A DNA stretch of 64,000 nucleotides from CALINF01 sp039980455. Its GTDB lineage: Bacteria > Pseudomonadota > Gammaproteobacteria > Pseudomonadales > Halieaceae. Both the position numbers and the translations under genes were made by a program. Under the pieces are notes generated by a model. It was given only the letters and a program-made list of their open reading frames with translations, was not told where the DNA came from and did not search any database. The stretch spans positions 1,000,524 through 1,064,523 of the forward strand of contig JBDXCG010000004.1 of assembly GCA_039980455.1 (NCBI GenBank), in the 5' to 3' direction. Positions 32,070 through 40,887 of this stretch are shown one piece after another. Position 1 is the stretch's first letter, and each line of letters starts with the position of its first letter.

Positions 32070-34637
32070 ATGTCGCAATTGTTGATGAATAGCTACGAGC
32101 GGCTGGTTTTGCGCCATCCGTTTATCGCGTTGACGCTGGTCGCTGTGCTGGTGGCTGTGAGCGCGCTGCAATTGCCCAAGGTAAAGCTCGATGCCTCGGC
32201 GGACTCTCTCCTGTTGCAGGGTGATCCTGCATTGGAGTTCTTTCGTCAAGTGGGCAAGGAGTACGGCTCCGAAGATTTTCTGCTGATCACCTGGCAACCC
32301 GATGCGCCGCTGCTCAGCGACGAATCCCTATTGCCATTGCGTGAGATGGCCGACGAATTGCGAGAGCTCTCAGGTGTCTCTTCTGTGGTCACGGTATGGG
32401 ATGTCCCTCTACTTGAAAGCCCGCCAGTAACACTGTCGGATATCACCTCCGGTGATCCCTTACCCTCAATGAATCTTCCCGGGCAGGATCGGGAGTTGGC
32501 TCTGGCGGAATTCACGTCCAGTCCCATATACGCCGACTTGTTGGCCAGTCGGGACGGTACGTTGACTGCAGTGCAGATCAACCTGGCCCGCGACCAGCGT
32601 TATTTTGAATTGTTGGAGACGCGCGAGTCCTTGCGTGCAGAGGATCGGCGTGGCGACCTTACTTCAGCGCAAGCGCAGGAGTTACAGGCCGCAGAGGTCG
32701 ATTTCAAAGCGCATACAGCGATTGTATTGGCTGCTCAGAGCAGTCTGGTGGCGGATGTGCGTGCTATCGCTGCACGGTATGAAGATCATGCCAACCTATT
32801 CGTCGGTGGATTACCCATGATCACGGCCGACATGGTCAGCTTTGTGCGCAGTGATCTCATTCTATTTGGCACTGCCATTCTGAGTGTGATGGCGCTGGTA
32901 TTGGCGCTCATTTTTCAGCGTGTACGCTGGGTGGTGATTCCACTGGTTACCTGCAGCGCGACAGTGGTCGTTATGCTGGGTTTGCTCGGCGCGCTGGATT
33001 GGCGCATGACCGTGATCTCGTCCAATTTCGTGGCAGTGCTATTGATCATCACGTTGGCGATTGCGATTCACCTGATAGTTCGCTACCGCGAGCTGCATGC
33101 AGCCGACCCAGAAGGCGACCTTTTTGAGCGGGTACGCAGCACTGTTCAGTTGATGGCGGTTCCCTGTTTTTATACAGGTGTTACAACGGTTGTGGCTTTT
33201 GTCTCGCTAGTGGTATCGGGCCTGCAACCTGTGATCGATTTTGGCTGGATGATGACAACGGGAATCGCCGTAGCGCTGGTGCTGGCGTTTGTGCTGGTGC
33301 CCTGCATGATGCTGGTGTGGCCCAAGGGCCGCCCGTTTAAGTATCGAATGGCGTCAACCCCCTTAACGGTGCGCTTTGCCACCTTCACAGATCGCTTTGG
33401 AACGCTCATTCTGGTAACCAGCGTCGGCCTGTGTATTGCCATTGCCTGGGGCGTCTCACGCCTGCAGGTTGAGAATCGCTTCATTGATTACTTCAAGGAA
33501 ACCACTGAAATCTACCAGGGCATGGAGCTGTTGGATCGAAAGCTGGGTGGCACTATTCCGCTGGCGATTGTAGTGAATGCGCCGACAGGCAATGAACCCT
33601 TGCCCGGTCTGGAAATTCCCGTCAATGCGGCTACGGCAACTCCGGTTGCAGAGGACGATCCTTTTGCTGATGAACTGGATGATGAGTGGGGCGAAGACTT
33701 CGACAGCGGTTTCGACGATGTCTCGAGCACGACCGAGAGCTTTGTGCCCAGTTACTGGTTCAGCCTGCAAGGCATGGAGGTGCTGGATGCCGTGCATCAG
33801 CATGTAGATGCGCGCGCAGAGACAGGCAAGGTATTGTCGTTGTCTACAACGTTCTCTGTTGTAAAGGACCTCCTTGGAAGCGACATAGGAGGCGTCGAGC
33901 TTGCGCTTGTGCAAAAGAGTCTGCCCGAGGACATCAAAGGTCTCATGGTCGATCCCTACTTCTCAGCTGAGAATGAGCAAGCCCTGATTTCGGTTCGGGT
34001 AATGGAGACCAGCGAAGATCTGCGCCGCGCCGAATTTTTAAGGCAGTTGCGGCAGGAGCTGATCGACGATGTGGGTCTTGAGCCTGAGCAGGTTCAATTT
34101 ACAGGCATGCTGGTGCTATACAACAACGTGCTGCAAAGCCTGTTTCGGTCCCAGATTCTGACCTTAGGGGTAGTGTTCCTGGCCATCATGGTGATGTTCT
34201 GGGCCCTGTTCCGGTCGCTGCCCCTGGCATTGATCGCGCTGGCCCCCAATATCCTCGCGGCGGGCTTGGTATTGGGTGTCATGGGTATAGTGGGTATTCC
34301 TCTGGATATCATGACAATCACCATTGCGGCGATTGTTGTAGGAATTGGTGTGGATGACTGTATTCATTATGTTCATCGCTACATGAAGGAGTTTTCGGTC
34401 GATCGCAATTACCGGGCTGCAATGTATCGCTGCCACAACAGTATTGGACGAGCGATGTACTACACCACGGTGACAGTGATTGTGGGTTTCTCGATGCTAA
34501 CGCTGTCCAACTTCAATCCAAGCATCTACTTTGGGTTGCTCACAGTGCTGGCTATGTTGGCTGCAGTGATTGGCGCGTTATTGTTGTTGCCGAAGTTGAT
34601 TTTGGTGTTCAAGCCGCTGGGTAAGGAGAACGCCTGA
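32070..34637 (+). CDS. RND superfamily (MMPL-type) exporter
   Basis: An 855-residue inner-membrane protein with the duplicated MMPL pattern: a helix near the N-terminus, a periplasmic domain (about 40-255), five helices (about 260-420), a helix, a second periplasmic domain (about 460-680), and five more helices. The central helices carry the SSD-like segments and GIGVDDCIHYVHRY. The second periplasmic loop holds a very acidic insert (EDDPFADELDDEWGEDFDSG). Members export lipids or hydrophobic compounds; the substrate here is unknown. It is tightly linked to mpl and the next two genes, but no MFP or outer-membrane partner is present. Confidence 0.85.
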   Translation: MSQLLMNSYERLVLRHPFIALTLVAVLVAVSALQLPKVKLDASADSLLLQGDPALEFFRQVGKEYGSEDFLLITWQPDAPLLSDESLLPLREMADELRELSGVSSVVTVWDVPLLESPPVTLSDITSGDPLPSMNLPGQDRELALAEFTSSPIYADLLASRDGTLTAVQINLARDQRYFELLETRESLRAEDRRGDLTSAQAQELQAAEVDFKAHTAIVLAAQSSLVADVRAIAARYEDHANLFVGGLPMITADMVSFVRSDLILFGTAILSVMALVLALIFQRVRWVVIPLVTCSATVVVMLGLLGALDWRMTVISSNFVAVLLIITLAIAIHLIVRYRELHAADPEGDLFERVRSTVQLMAVPCFYTGVTTVVAFVSLVVSGLQPVIDFGWMMTTGIAVALVLAFVLVPCMMLVWPKGRPFKYRMASTPLTVRFATFTDRFGTLILVTSVGLCIAIAWGVSRLQVENRFIDYFKETTEIYQGMELLDRKLGGTIPLAIVVNAPTGNEPLPGLEIPVNAATATPVAEDDPFADELDDEWGEDFDSGFDDVSSTTESFVPSYWFSLQGMEVLDAVHQHVDARAETGKVLSLSTTFSVVKDLLGSDIGGVELALVQKSLPEDIKGLMVDPYFSAENEQALISVRVMETSEDLRRAEFLRQLRQELIDDVGLEPEQVQFTGMLVLYNNVLQSLFRSQILTLGVVFLAIMVMFWALFRSLPLALIALAPNILAAGLVLGVMGIVGIPLDIMTITIAAIVVGIGVDDCIHYVHRYMKEFSVDRNYRAAMYRCHNSIGRAMYYTTVTVIVGFSMLTLSNFNPSIYFGLLTVLAMLAAVIGALLLLPKLILVFKPLGKENA

Positions 34638-34916
34638 GTGGATTGCCGGAGCGGCTGCGGCGCGTGCTGTATAGCGCCTGCTATTGTCATGCCCTATCAC
34701 GGGATGCCCGCAGGAAAACCGGCGGGTGTGCGCTGCGTGCATTTGCAGGTTGACCTTGGCTGCGCTTTGTTTAACACAACGCTGCGTCCTGCCGTCTGCG
34801 CCGACTTCCTACCTGAGCCTTCCATCTGCGGGAGCACTGCAGAGGAGGCCATGCAGATTTTGACACAACTGGAGCTCAGTAGTGCGCCCGTGTCCGACCA
34901 CAGGAAAGGTCGCTAG
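34638..34916 (+). CDS. YkgJ-like cysteine-cluster protein
   Basis: A 92-residue protein starting with GTG directly at the stop of the exporter gene (TGAGTG). It carries a CxxxCxxCC motif (CRSGCGACC) at the N-terminus and further cysteines in VRCVHL, GCALFN, AVCADF and SICG. This fits the YkgJ/UPF0153 metal-binding cluster family, whose function is unknown. Direct coupling with the RND exporter and the LON-domain gene is the main context. Confidence 0.75.
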   Translation: MDCRSGCGACCIAPAIVMPYHGMPAGKPAGVRCVHLQVDLGCALFNTTLRPAVCADFLPEPSICGSTAEEAMQILTQLELSSAPVSDHRKGR

Positions 34917-34917
34917 T

Positions 34918-35523
34918 ATGACTGAGATCCCACTGTTCCCATTATCGTCTGTGCTGGTGCCTTACGGGCGCGTTCCGCTTCAGATTTTTGAGCAGCGCTA
35001 TATCGATTTGGTGCGTGAATGCATGCGTTCTAATACCGGGTTCGGTGTGGTGTGGGTCCGCCGTGGCGCAGAGGTCGCGGTGAAAGGCAAGGCCGAACCT
35101 GATCTGGGGGATTACGGCACCTATGCGCGGATCGTCGATTGGGATCAGCTGTCGAATGGTCTGCTGGGTATCACGATTGAGGGGCGCGAAACGTTTAGCT
35201 TGCACGACACACACAGACGGTCGAACGGTTTAGTGATGGGGGAAGTCTCACTGGACGAGCCTTTGCAGCCGGCCCCGATGTTGTCTGTCTGGCAGTCTAT
35301 GGTTGACGTATTGCAAAGCCTCGAGACGCATCCGCATGTGCAGAGTATGGGGCTCACCGTTGATTACGATGATGCGTGGCAGGTGGCATTCACTCTGGTG
35401 CAGCTACTACCGTTGGAGGAAGCGCTAAAGTACGAGTTACTGGCTTGTGCATCGGTTGAAGAGCTAATGCGTGAGATGGACGTTCTTCTGAATCAGATCA
35501 GTGGCGAAGAACCCGTTCAGTAA
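34918..35523 (+). CDS. LON N-terminal (substrate-binding) domain protein
   Basis: A 201-residue stand-alone Lon substrate-binding domain without ATPase or protease parts: EIPLFPLSSVLVPYGRVPLQIFEQRYIDLV and VWVRRGAE, with GLLGITIEGRETF. Family members occur singly in many gammaproteobacteria next to ykgJ-like genes; the function is unclear. ATG 34918 follows AAAGG, one base after the previous stop. Confidence 0.85.
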   Translation: MTEIPLFPLSSVLVPYGRVPLQIFEQRYIDLVRECMRSNTGFGVVWVRRGAEVAVKGKAEPDLGDYGTYARIVDWDQLSNGLLGITIEGRETFSLHDTHRRSNGLVMGEVSLDEPLQPAPMLSVWQSMVDVLQSLETHPHVQSMGLTVDYDDAWQVAFTLVQLLPLEEALKYELLACASVEELMREMDVLLNQISGEEPVQ

Positions 35524-35529
35524 GCTCGA

Positions 35530-36165
35530 TCACTCGCTGAAGTTCGGCATCCAACCACCGCTATCGCGCCAGCGATTAACGATATCGCAGAATAACTCTG
35601 CTGTGCGCTCTGCGTCGTAAGCCGCCGAGTGTGCCTCGGTGTTGTCGAACGCAATGCCAGCTTCGGCGCACGCTTTGGCCAGTACCGTTTGGCCATACGC
35701 CAGGCCTGAGAGTGTGGCCGTATCAAAAAAGCTGAACGGGTGGAAAGGATTGCGCTTTATCTCGTTTCGCTCAACCGCAGCATTGATAAAGCCAGCGTCA
35801 AAGTGCGCATTGTGTCCGACTAAAATTGCTCGGTTGCAGCCCTGGTCCCTCACCTCTTTACGAATAATACGAAACAACTCGGTCATTGCCTCGTTTTCGC
35901 TCACGGCCTCACGAAACGGGTGGTAAGGGTCGATCCCGGTAAAATCCAATGCGGCTTGTTCGAGGTTTGCGCCCTCGAAAGGTGCGACATTAAAGTTCAC
36001 GGTGCGATGCACGGCTAACGTCCCGTCTTCATCCATGCGCACCAGTGTGGCAGCGACTTCGAGCACCGCATCCGTGGCTGCAATGAAGCCGCCGGTCTCC
36101 ACATCAATAACAACAGGCAGGAAGCCGCGAAAGCGGTCGCTTATGCGATGCGACTCATTCAACAT
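35530..36165 (-). CDS. rnt: Ribonuclease T
   Basis: A DEDDh 3'-5' exonuclease that trims tRNA and other stable RNA 3' ends. The 211-residue protein has D/E in VIDVETGGF, D in HNAHFDAGFI, and H and D in EAHSAAYDAERTAEL. It is typical in length and sits next to pyrC as in Pseudomonas. The stop is 6 bp from the convergent LON-domain gene. Confidence 0.94.
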   Translation of the reverse strand: MLNESHRISDRFRGFLPVVIDVETGGFIAATDAVLEVAATLVRMDEDGTLAVHRTVNFNVAPFEGANLEQAALDFTGIDPYHPFREAVSENEAMTELFRIIRKEVRDQGCNRAILVGHNAHFDAGFINAAVERNEIKRNPFHPFSFFDTATLSGLAYGQTVLAKACAEAGIAFDNTEAHSAAYDAERTAELFCDIVNRWRDSGGWMPNFSE

Positions 36166-36178
36166 ACAAAACTCTTTG

Positions 36179-37222
36179 TCACAGGCTGCTCACAACGCGC
36201 CAGTGAATCTGCTCACCTGCGCGTAGAGGTGTTAGATGGTCGCTTCCCAGCGGCAGTTGCCCGGGTACGTCCCAGCTTTCCTTGCGCAGCGTAATCGTGT
36301 CTGCGTTGCGCGGCAGTTGGTAAAAATCGGGTCCGTAAAAGGAGGCAAACCCCTCCAGCTGGTCTAGCGCACCTAAGTCCTCAAATACTTCGGCATACAG
36401 CTCGATGGCGGCGTGAGCGGAGTATACGCCGGCACAACCACAATCTGTTTCTTTACTGCCGGTTGTGTGGGGCGCTGAGTCGGTTCCCAGGAAGAACTTC
36501 GGGTTGCCGGAGCTGGCGGCCTCGCGCAGTTCATTTTGGTGAATATTACGTTTCAAAATGGGGAGGCAGTAATAGTGTGGCCGGATACCGCCGACCAGCA
36601 TGTCATTGCGATTAAACATGAGGTGGTGGGGAGTGATAGTGGCAGCCACTTTGTGTGATGCGTCGCGCACAAACTGTACTGCGTCTCGTGTTGTGATGTG
36701 TTCGAGTACGATGCGCAAGCCGGGAAAGCGTTCACTGATAGGCATCAGGTGTTTATCGATGAACACTTTCTCCCGATCAAATATGTCGATGTCATGATCG
36801 GTGACTTCCCCGTGGATCAGCAGTGGCAGGTCGTTCTCTTCCATCGCAGCTAACACCGGAAACAAGCTATCCAGCTTGGCAACACCGGCGTCGGAATTGG
36901 TGGTGGCGCCCGCTGGGTAGAGCTTAACGGCATACACAGCATCCGAAGCAGCGGCTAGCTCAATTTCTGCCGCATCGGTCTGATCTGTTAGATACAGGGT
37001 CATTAGCGGCTGGAATTGCCGTGGTTGATCTGCCATAGCCGCCGTTATGCGGTCTCGATAGGCAATAGCATCGGCTACCGATTGCGCCGGAGGCGTCAGG
37101 TTAGGCATTACGATAACGCGCTGGAAGTAGCGTGCCATATCGGCGCAGGTGTGCTGTAGTGCTGCGCCGTCGCGCAGGTGAACGTGCCAATCGTCCGGTC
37201 GGGTGATAGTGATTTCTGTCAC
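36179..37222 (-). CDS. pyrC: Dihydroorotase
   Basis: PyrC closes carbamoyl-aspartate to dihydroorotate in pyrimidine synthesis. The 347-residue class II enzyme has the metal site DDWHVHLRDG (HxH), the carbamylated lysine in AVKLYPAG, LLIHGEVTD, ITPHHLMFNRND and GTDSAPHTTGSKE. The start is GTG 37222 with AGAGAAG upstream. rnt follows after 13 bp. Confidence 0.96.
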   Translation of the reverse strand: MTEITITRPDDWHVHLRDGAALQHTCADMARYFQRVIVMPNLTPPAQSVADAIAYRDRITAAMADQPRQFQPLMTLYLTDQTDAAEIELAAASDAVYAVKLYPAGATTNSDAGVAKLDSLFPVLAAMEENDLPLLIHGEVTDHDIDIFDREKVFIDKHLMPISERFPGLRIVLEHITTRDAVQFVRDASHKVAATITPHHLMFNRNDMLVGGIRPHYYCLPILKRNIHQNELREAASSGNPKFFLGTDSAPHTTGSKETDCGCAGVYSAHAAIELYAEVFEDLGALDQLEGFASFYGPDFYQLPRNADTITLRKESWDVPGQLPLGSDHLTPLRAGEQIHWRVVSSL

Positions 37223-37361
37223 AGCGTGAAGCTTCTCTTTGCAAGGAGGGCAGATGCTACCGTAATCAGGGCCTCTCTGAAACAGACTATAGCCCAGACT
37301 GGGAATTCCTTTTGCCCAGGAGTAAACTTGCCCGTCTTTTTGGGTTCAAAGTGGTGTGCTT

Positions 37362-38582
37362 ATGTCTGATGTGAATAAAGTAGTGTTGGCGTATTCAGGT
37401 GGTCTGGATACTTCCGTGATCGTGCGTTGGCTGCAGGATACCTACGGCTGTGAGGTTGTGACCTTTACTGCAGACATTGGTCAGGGTGAAGAAGTGGAGC
37501 CGGCTCGAGCCAAAGCTGAGGCTCTGGGCGTCAAGGAAATCTATATCGACGATCTGCGAGAGGAGTTTGTCCGCGATTTCGTGTTTCCAATGTTTCGTGC
37601 CAATACCATTTATGAGGGCGAATACCTGCTAGGCACCTCTATCGCGCGCCCCCTGATTTCCAAGCGCTTGATTGAGATCGCCAATGAAACCGGCGCTGCT
37701 GCCATCTCTCACGGCGCGACAGGTAAAGGAAATGACCAGGTACGCTTTGAGTTAGGCGCTTATGCGCTCAAGCCAGGCATCAAGGTGATCGCACCCTGGC
37801 GCGAGTGGGATCTGACCTCCCGAGAGTCGTTGATGGCCTATTGTGAGGAGCGCGACATCCCGGTAGATTTCGCCAGTTCCAAGAAGAAGTCGCCATACTC
37901 CATGGATGCCAACCTGCTGCACATCTCCTACGAAGGCGGCATTCTCGAGGAGCCCTGGGCGGAGGCGCAGGAAGATATGTGGCGCTGGAGCGTAAGCCCC
38001 GAAGCAGCGCCTGATACTCCCACGTATATCGAACTGGATTACGAACGTGGGGATATTGTAGCGATTGATGGTCAGGCTATGTCGCCAGCGACTGTGTTGG
38101 AGCATCTCAACACAGTGGGCGGCGCCAACGGGATTGGCCGTGCCGATATCGTCGAAAACCGCTACGTTGGCATGAAAGCTCGCGGTTGCTACGAAACGCC
38201 CGGAGGCACCATCATGCTCAAGGCACACCGTGCCATCGAATCAATCACGCTCGATCGTGAAGTCGCGCACTTGAAAGACGATCTCATGCCGCGCTATGCC
38301 AACTTGATTTACAACGGCTACTGGTGGTCTCCCGAGCGCAGAATGCTGCAAGCAGCCATCGACGAGTCGCAGGCGGCGGTTAACGGACGCGTACGACTCA
38401 AGCTCTATAAAGGCAATGTGATCGTGGCGGGGCGTCAGTCAGATGACAGCCTGTTTGATGAGAGCATCGCGACGTTTGAGGAAGATGCCGGCGCTTACGA
38501 CCAGGCCGACGCGGAAGGCTTTATCAAGCTCAATGCATTGCGGATGCGTATCGCTGCCAATAAGGGCCGCTCTCCACTATAA
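37362..38582 (+). CDS. argG: Argininosuccinate synthase
   Basis: ArgG condenses citrulline and aspartate with ATP in arginine synthesis. The 406-residue protein has P-loop VLAYSGGLDTSVI, SHGATGKGNDQVRFE, YSMDANLLHISYEGG and GRADIVENRYVGMKARG. ATG 37362 gives the usual N-terminus; GTG 37356 is possible. It is divergent from pyrC with about 140 bp of shared promoter region. Confidence 0.97.
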   Translation: MSDVNKVVLAYSGGLDTSVIVRWLQDTYGCEVVTFTADIGQGEEVEPARAKAEALGVKEIYIDDLREEFVRDFVFPMFRANTIYEGEYLLGTSIARPLISKRLIEIANETGAAAISHGATGKGNDQVRFELGAYALKPGIKVIAPWREWDLTSRESLMAYCEERDIPVDFASSKKKSPYSMDANLLHISYEGGILEEPWAEAQEDMWRWSVSPEAAPDTPTYIELDYERGDIVAIDGQAMSPATVLEHLNTVGGANGIGRADIVENRYVGMKARGCYETPGGTIMLKAHRAIESITLDREVAHLKDDLMPRYANLIYNGYWWSPERRMLQAAIDESQAAVNGRVRLKLYKGNVIVAGRQSDDSLFDESIATFEEDAGAYDQADAEGFIKLNALRMRIAANKGRSPL

Positions 38583-38585
38583 AAA

Positions 38586-38618
38586 GCCAGCTGGCGCTCT
38601 GCTAATCACAGAGCGCCA
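38586..38618 (-). terminator. Terminator after the DUF3604 gene
   Basis: A perfect 10-bp stem: arm TGGCGCTCTG (38592-38601), 7-base loop, complementary arm to 38618. On the minus strand it is followed by GCTGGC and a run of T, so it best serves the DUF3604 transcript and may also block argG read-through. Confidence 0.75.
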
Positions 38619-38652
38619 TGTCTTACCCGCCGAGCTGATTAAATAGCAACGC

Positions 38653-40569
38653 CTAAGGTGTATACCAGATTGGGGAGGTGTAGGCACGGTCCTGGGTAGA
38701 TACTGGCGCGCCCTCTGGAATGGGTATGCCAAAGCGCACAGCATCGTGCGTGGACCAGCGTGGCTTGGGAATTTCGATGACCCTGGCGTAGTAGAACGCC
38801 CGCTGCTTGGGATCGAAGTCTGGATCGCTCCACACAGTGCCCAGTTCCGCTGAGCCGATAGTATTAGTCCACGATGCTGTTTCGGCATCTACCGTATTAC
38901 CCACCGGGGGTAGCTTGCCATCTGCTCCAGGCTTGCGATCGCCCGACCAGACAACGTCGTACACTTGTTCTTTGGTTGTCTTGCCTTCCTGCCAGCCTTT
39001 CACGATTTGGATGCGGTCGATATTGGCACCGATAGCGTCTCGCAGTGCGTACACCATGAAAGACGGTGCTTTATCGTTCTTGCGCACTGGTAGATCACCA
39101 CCCATCGGAACGCCCTTCGTGTAGCCCGCAAACGCAGGTTGCCGGTTGTCCATGTCGCTAGCATTGAAGTCCCAGCCGCCGAAGAAGCGCACTTGCAGGC
39201 GGCTGCCTGTGGTTGCATAAACTTCCTTTCGCTCCATCGCATCGAAAATGGCTTCGCGGGTATTGTCCGTTGCCCAAACTGCTGCCAGCCCGGAGGCTAC
39301 CTGTTGCCAGCCCATGATGGAGCCTTGGTCAGTCGACATAAATGGGTGGTTCATTCGTGTGGGGCTTGGCTCTGCTCCCGAATGCTTACCAAAAAAGTTG
39401 TCCTCTTGGGTTGTGGCCAGTGAGGTGTGACTGTCGGTCGATCCGATCATGCCGAACTTGTAAGGGTTAGTACCCATGCGATCTTCAAGCAGGAGGCCGC
39501 GCTTGAGTGCTTCACGCGCGTATTCGCCTGCGAGCATTTCATTTGTCTTGGCCTGGGAAACATCCAAGTTACCCACATCCCAGGTTTCGTAATCTGCAAA
39601 CTCATCATTGGGTGACAGGAACGGGTGGGTCTCTCCATCTCCCTTGATCTGCGTAGCTTCGTACAGCGGTTCCCAGTTTGCGCGGCGTTCGACATACGCA
39701 ACGTCCACGCGCTTGTTGTCGCTTTGCTTGCCCATCGGAAACATGATGCCGTTCGCAAGGTTACCGTTGTGTGCAATAGCCAATACGTCGCCGCCGGTAT
39801 CTTTCTCGTACTTCTCAAGCCAGGTCCACAGGTCCCGTGGTGTGGTACTGCCGAACGGTTTCATCGTGGTGTAAGGCACCATCGCGCCGCCTTTGTCGCC
39901 GCCATCACGATACACCACGACACGGTGCAGATTGTTGCCCTTCACCAGCGAGGTCCACTCATAGCCGATAAAGGCTGTGAACTTGCCCGGATCGTTGTAG
40001 CGCTCGGCGGCCTCTACGGTGCGTTGCCAGGCTGCTTTATAGGGTTTGGAGTCTGGCGTATAGACCAGCGCTTCGGGAAATTTACCCTGTGAGAATAAGC
40101 CAATGAGCTCTAGCGCCACGCCAACACCATCGCCCGACTTAACGCGGTCGTACCAATCCTTACCCGTTGGGTCCGACAGGATGTGGGGCGCGCCCGAAAG
40201 CATGTCAGGGAAAAACCCCATGTTGTCGGAATGATCGGCCACCACGAGGAAGTCCAGCGGGCGTGACAGTTTGACCGGTCCAGCCGAGGTCGATTCTACT
40301 TGCTCTCCTTTCGCGAATCGGTAGGCAGAATCCAGGCCTAGCCGATTGCCGAACGCACCCGCATCCATCGAAATATCGGTATGCAAATGAGTATCGCCGA
40401 AGTATACCCCGGTGGCGAAATTACGGCCGGCGTAGGGTGAGTAGACAGTGCCCGGATAGCGGTCAGAGAGGCCTTCACCGTTGCTAGGTGGGGGGATCTG
40501 CGCGTGCGCCGCGCCTGCCAGGAGCAGAGACGTTGCGATCAGGCTTTTTATGGCAGCTGGAGGTGTCAT
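38653..40569 (-). CDS. Exported DUF3604 protein
   Basis: A 638-residue protein with a signal peptide (SLIATSLLLAGAAHAQ) and a DUF3604 domain, which resembles PHP-type metal hydrolases: YFGDTHLHTDISMDAG near residue 55, DFLVVADHSDNMGF, and GSTDSHTSLATTQED. Conserved His/Asp pairs (THLH, DHSD, DSH) would bind metals. The substrate is unknown; the protein probably acts in the periplasm. ATG 40569 follows AGGA. It is divergent from the flavin monooxygenase gene, across a 318-bp intergenic region. Confidence 0.82.
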   Translation of the reverse strand: MTPPAAIKSLIATSLLLAGAAHAQIPPPSNGEGLSDRYPGTVYSPYAGRNFATGVYFGDTHLHTDISMDAGAFGNRLGLDSAYRFAKGEQVESTSAGPVKLSRPLDFLVVADHSDNMGFFPDMLSGAPHILSDPTGKDWYDRVKSGDGVGVALELIGLFSQGKFPEALVYTPDSKPYKAAWQRTVEAAERYNDPGKFTAFIGYEWTSLVKGNNLHRVVVYRDGGDKGGAMVPYTTMKPFGSTTPRDLWTWLEKYEKDTGGDVLAIAHNGNLANGIMFPMGKQSDNKRVDVAYVERRANWEPLYEATQIKGDGETHPFLSPNDEFADYETWDVGNLDVSQAKTNEMLAGEYAREALKRGLLLEDRMGTNPYKFGMIGSTDSHTSLATTQEDNFFGKHSGAEPSPTRMNHPFMSTDQGSIMGWQQVASGLAAVWATDNTREAIFDAMERKEVYATTGSRLQVRFFGGWDFNASDMDNRQPAFAGYTKGVPMGGDLPVRKNDKAPSFMVYALRDAIGANIDRIQIVKGWQEGKTTKEQVYDVVWSGDRKPGADGKLPPVGNTVDAETASWTNTIGSAELGTVWSDPDFDPKQRAFYYARVIEIPKPRWSTHDAVRFGIPIPEGAPVSTQDRAYTSPIWYTP

Positions 40570-40887
40570 ACGGTTTATTCCTGCGGATTCTATATGGGAG
40601 GGACGCTTCTCAGTCTAGTCACTTCATATAACTATTCAAACGAATAAGGGGCTTCGCCTGATCTACATCAAACCCGGGACCAGAGCAGTGCATGGTTAGC
40701 ACTCAGGGAGCGACGATTTGGGTTAACCATCTGCGGCGGCGGAGCATATCAGCAGGGGTGCCAAGTCGATAAGGATGAAATATAGTGGGGGACTGTGCAT
40801 AGTGTGACACTGCTGTTTAGAGCTGCATAGGATCAGCCAGAGCTAGCCAGTAGTCTCACCCGAATAACTATACAAAGAGGAAATCCG
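40570..40887. other. Divergent intergenic region between DUF3604 and the flavin monooxygenase gene
   Basis: No gene is seen in these 318 bp. Two small dyads stand out. One is AGTGTGACACT (40801-40811), about 75 bp before the monooxygenase start. The other is ATGGTTA (40692-40698) facing TAACCAT (40724-40730), which includes the palindrome GGTTAACC. Either could be an operator; no regulator gene is adjacent. Confidence 0.4.
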
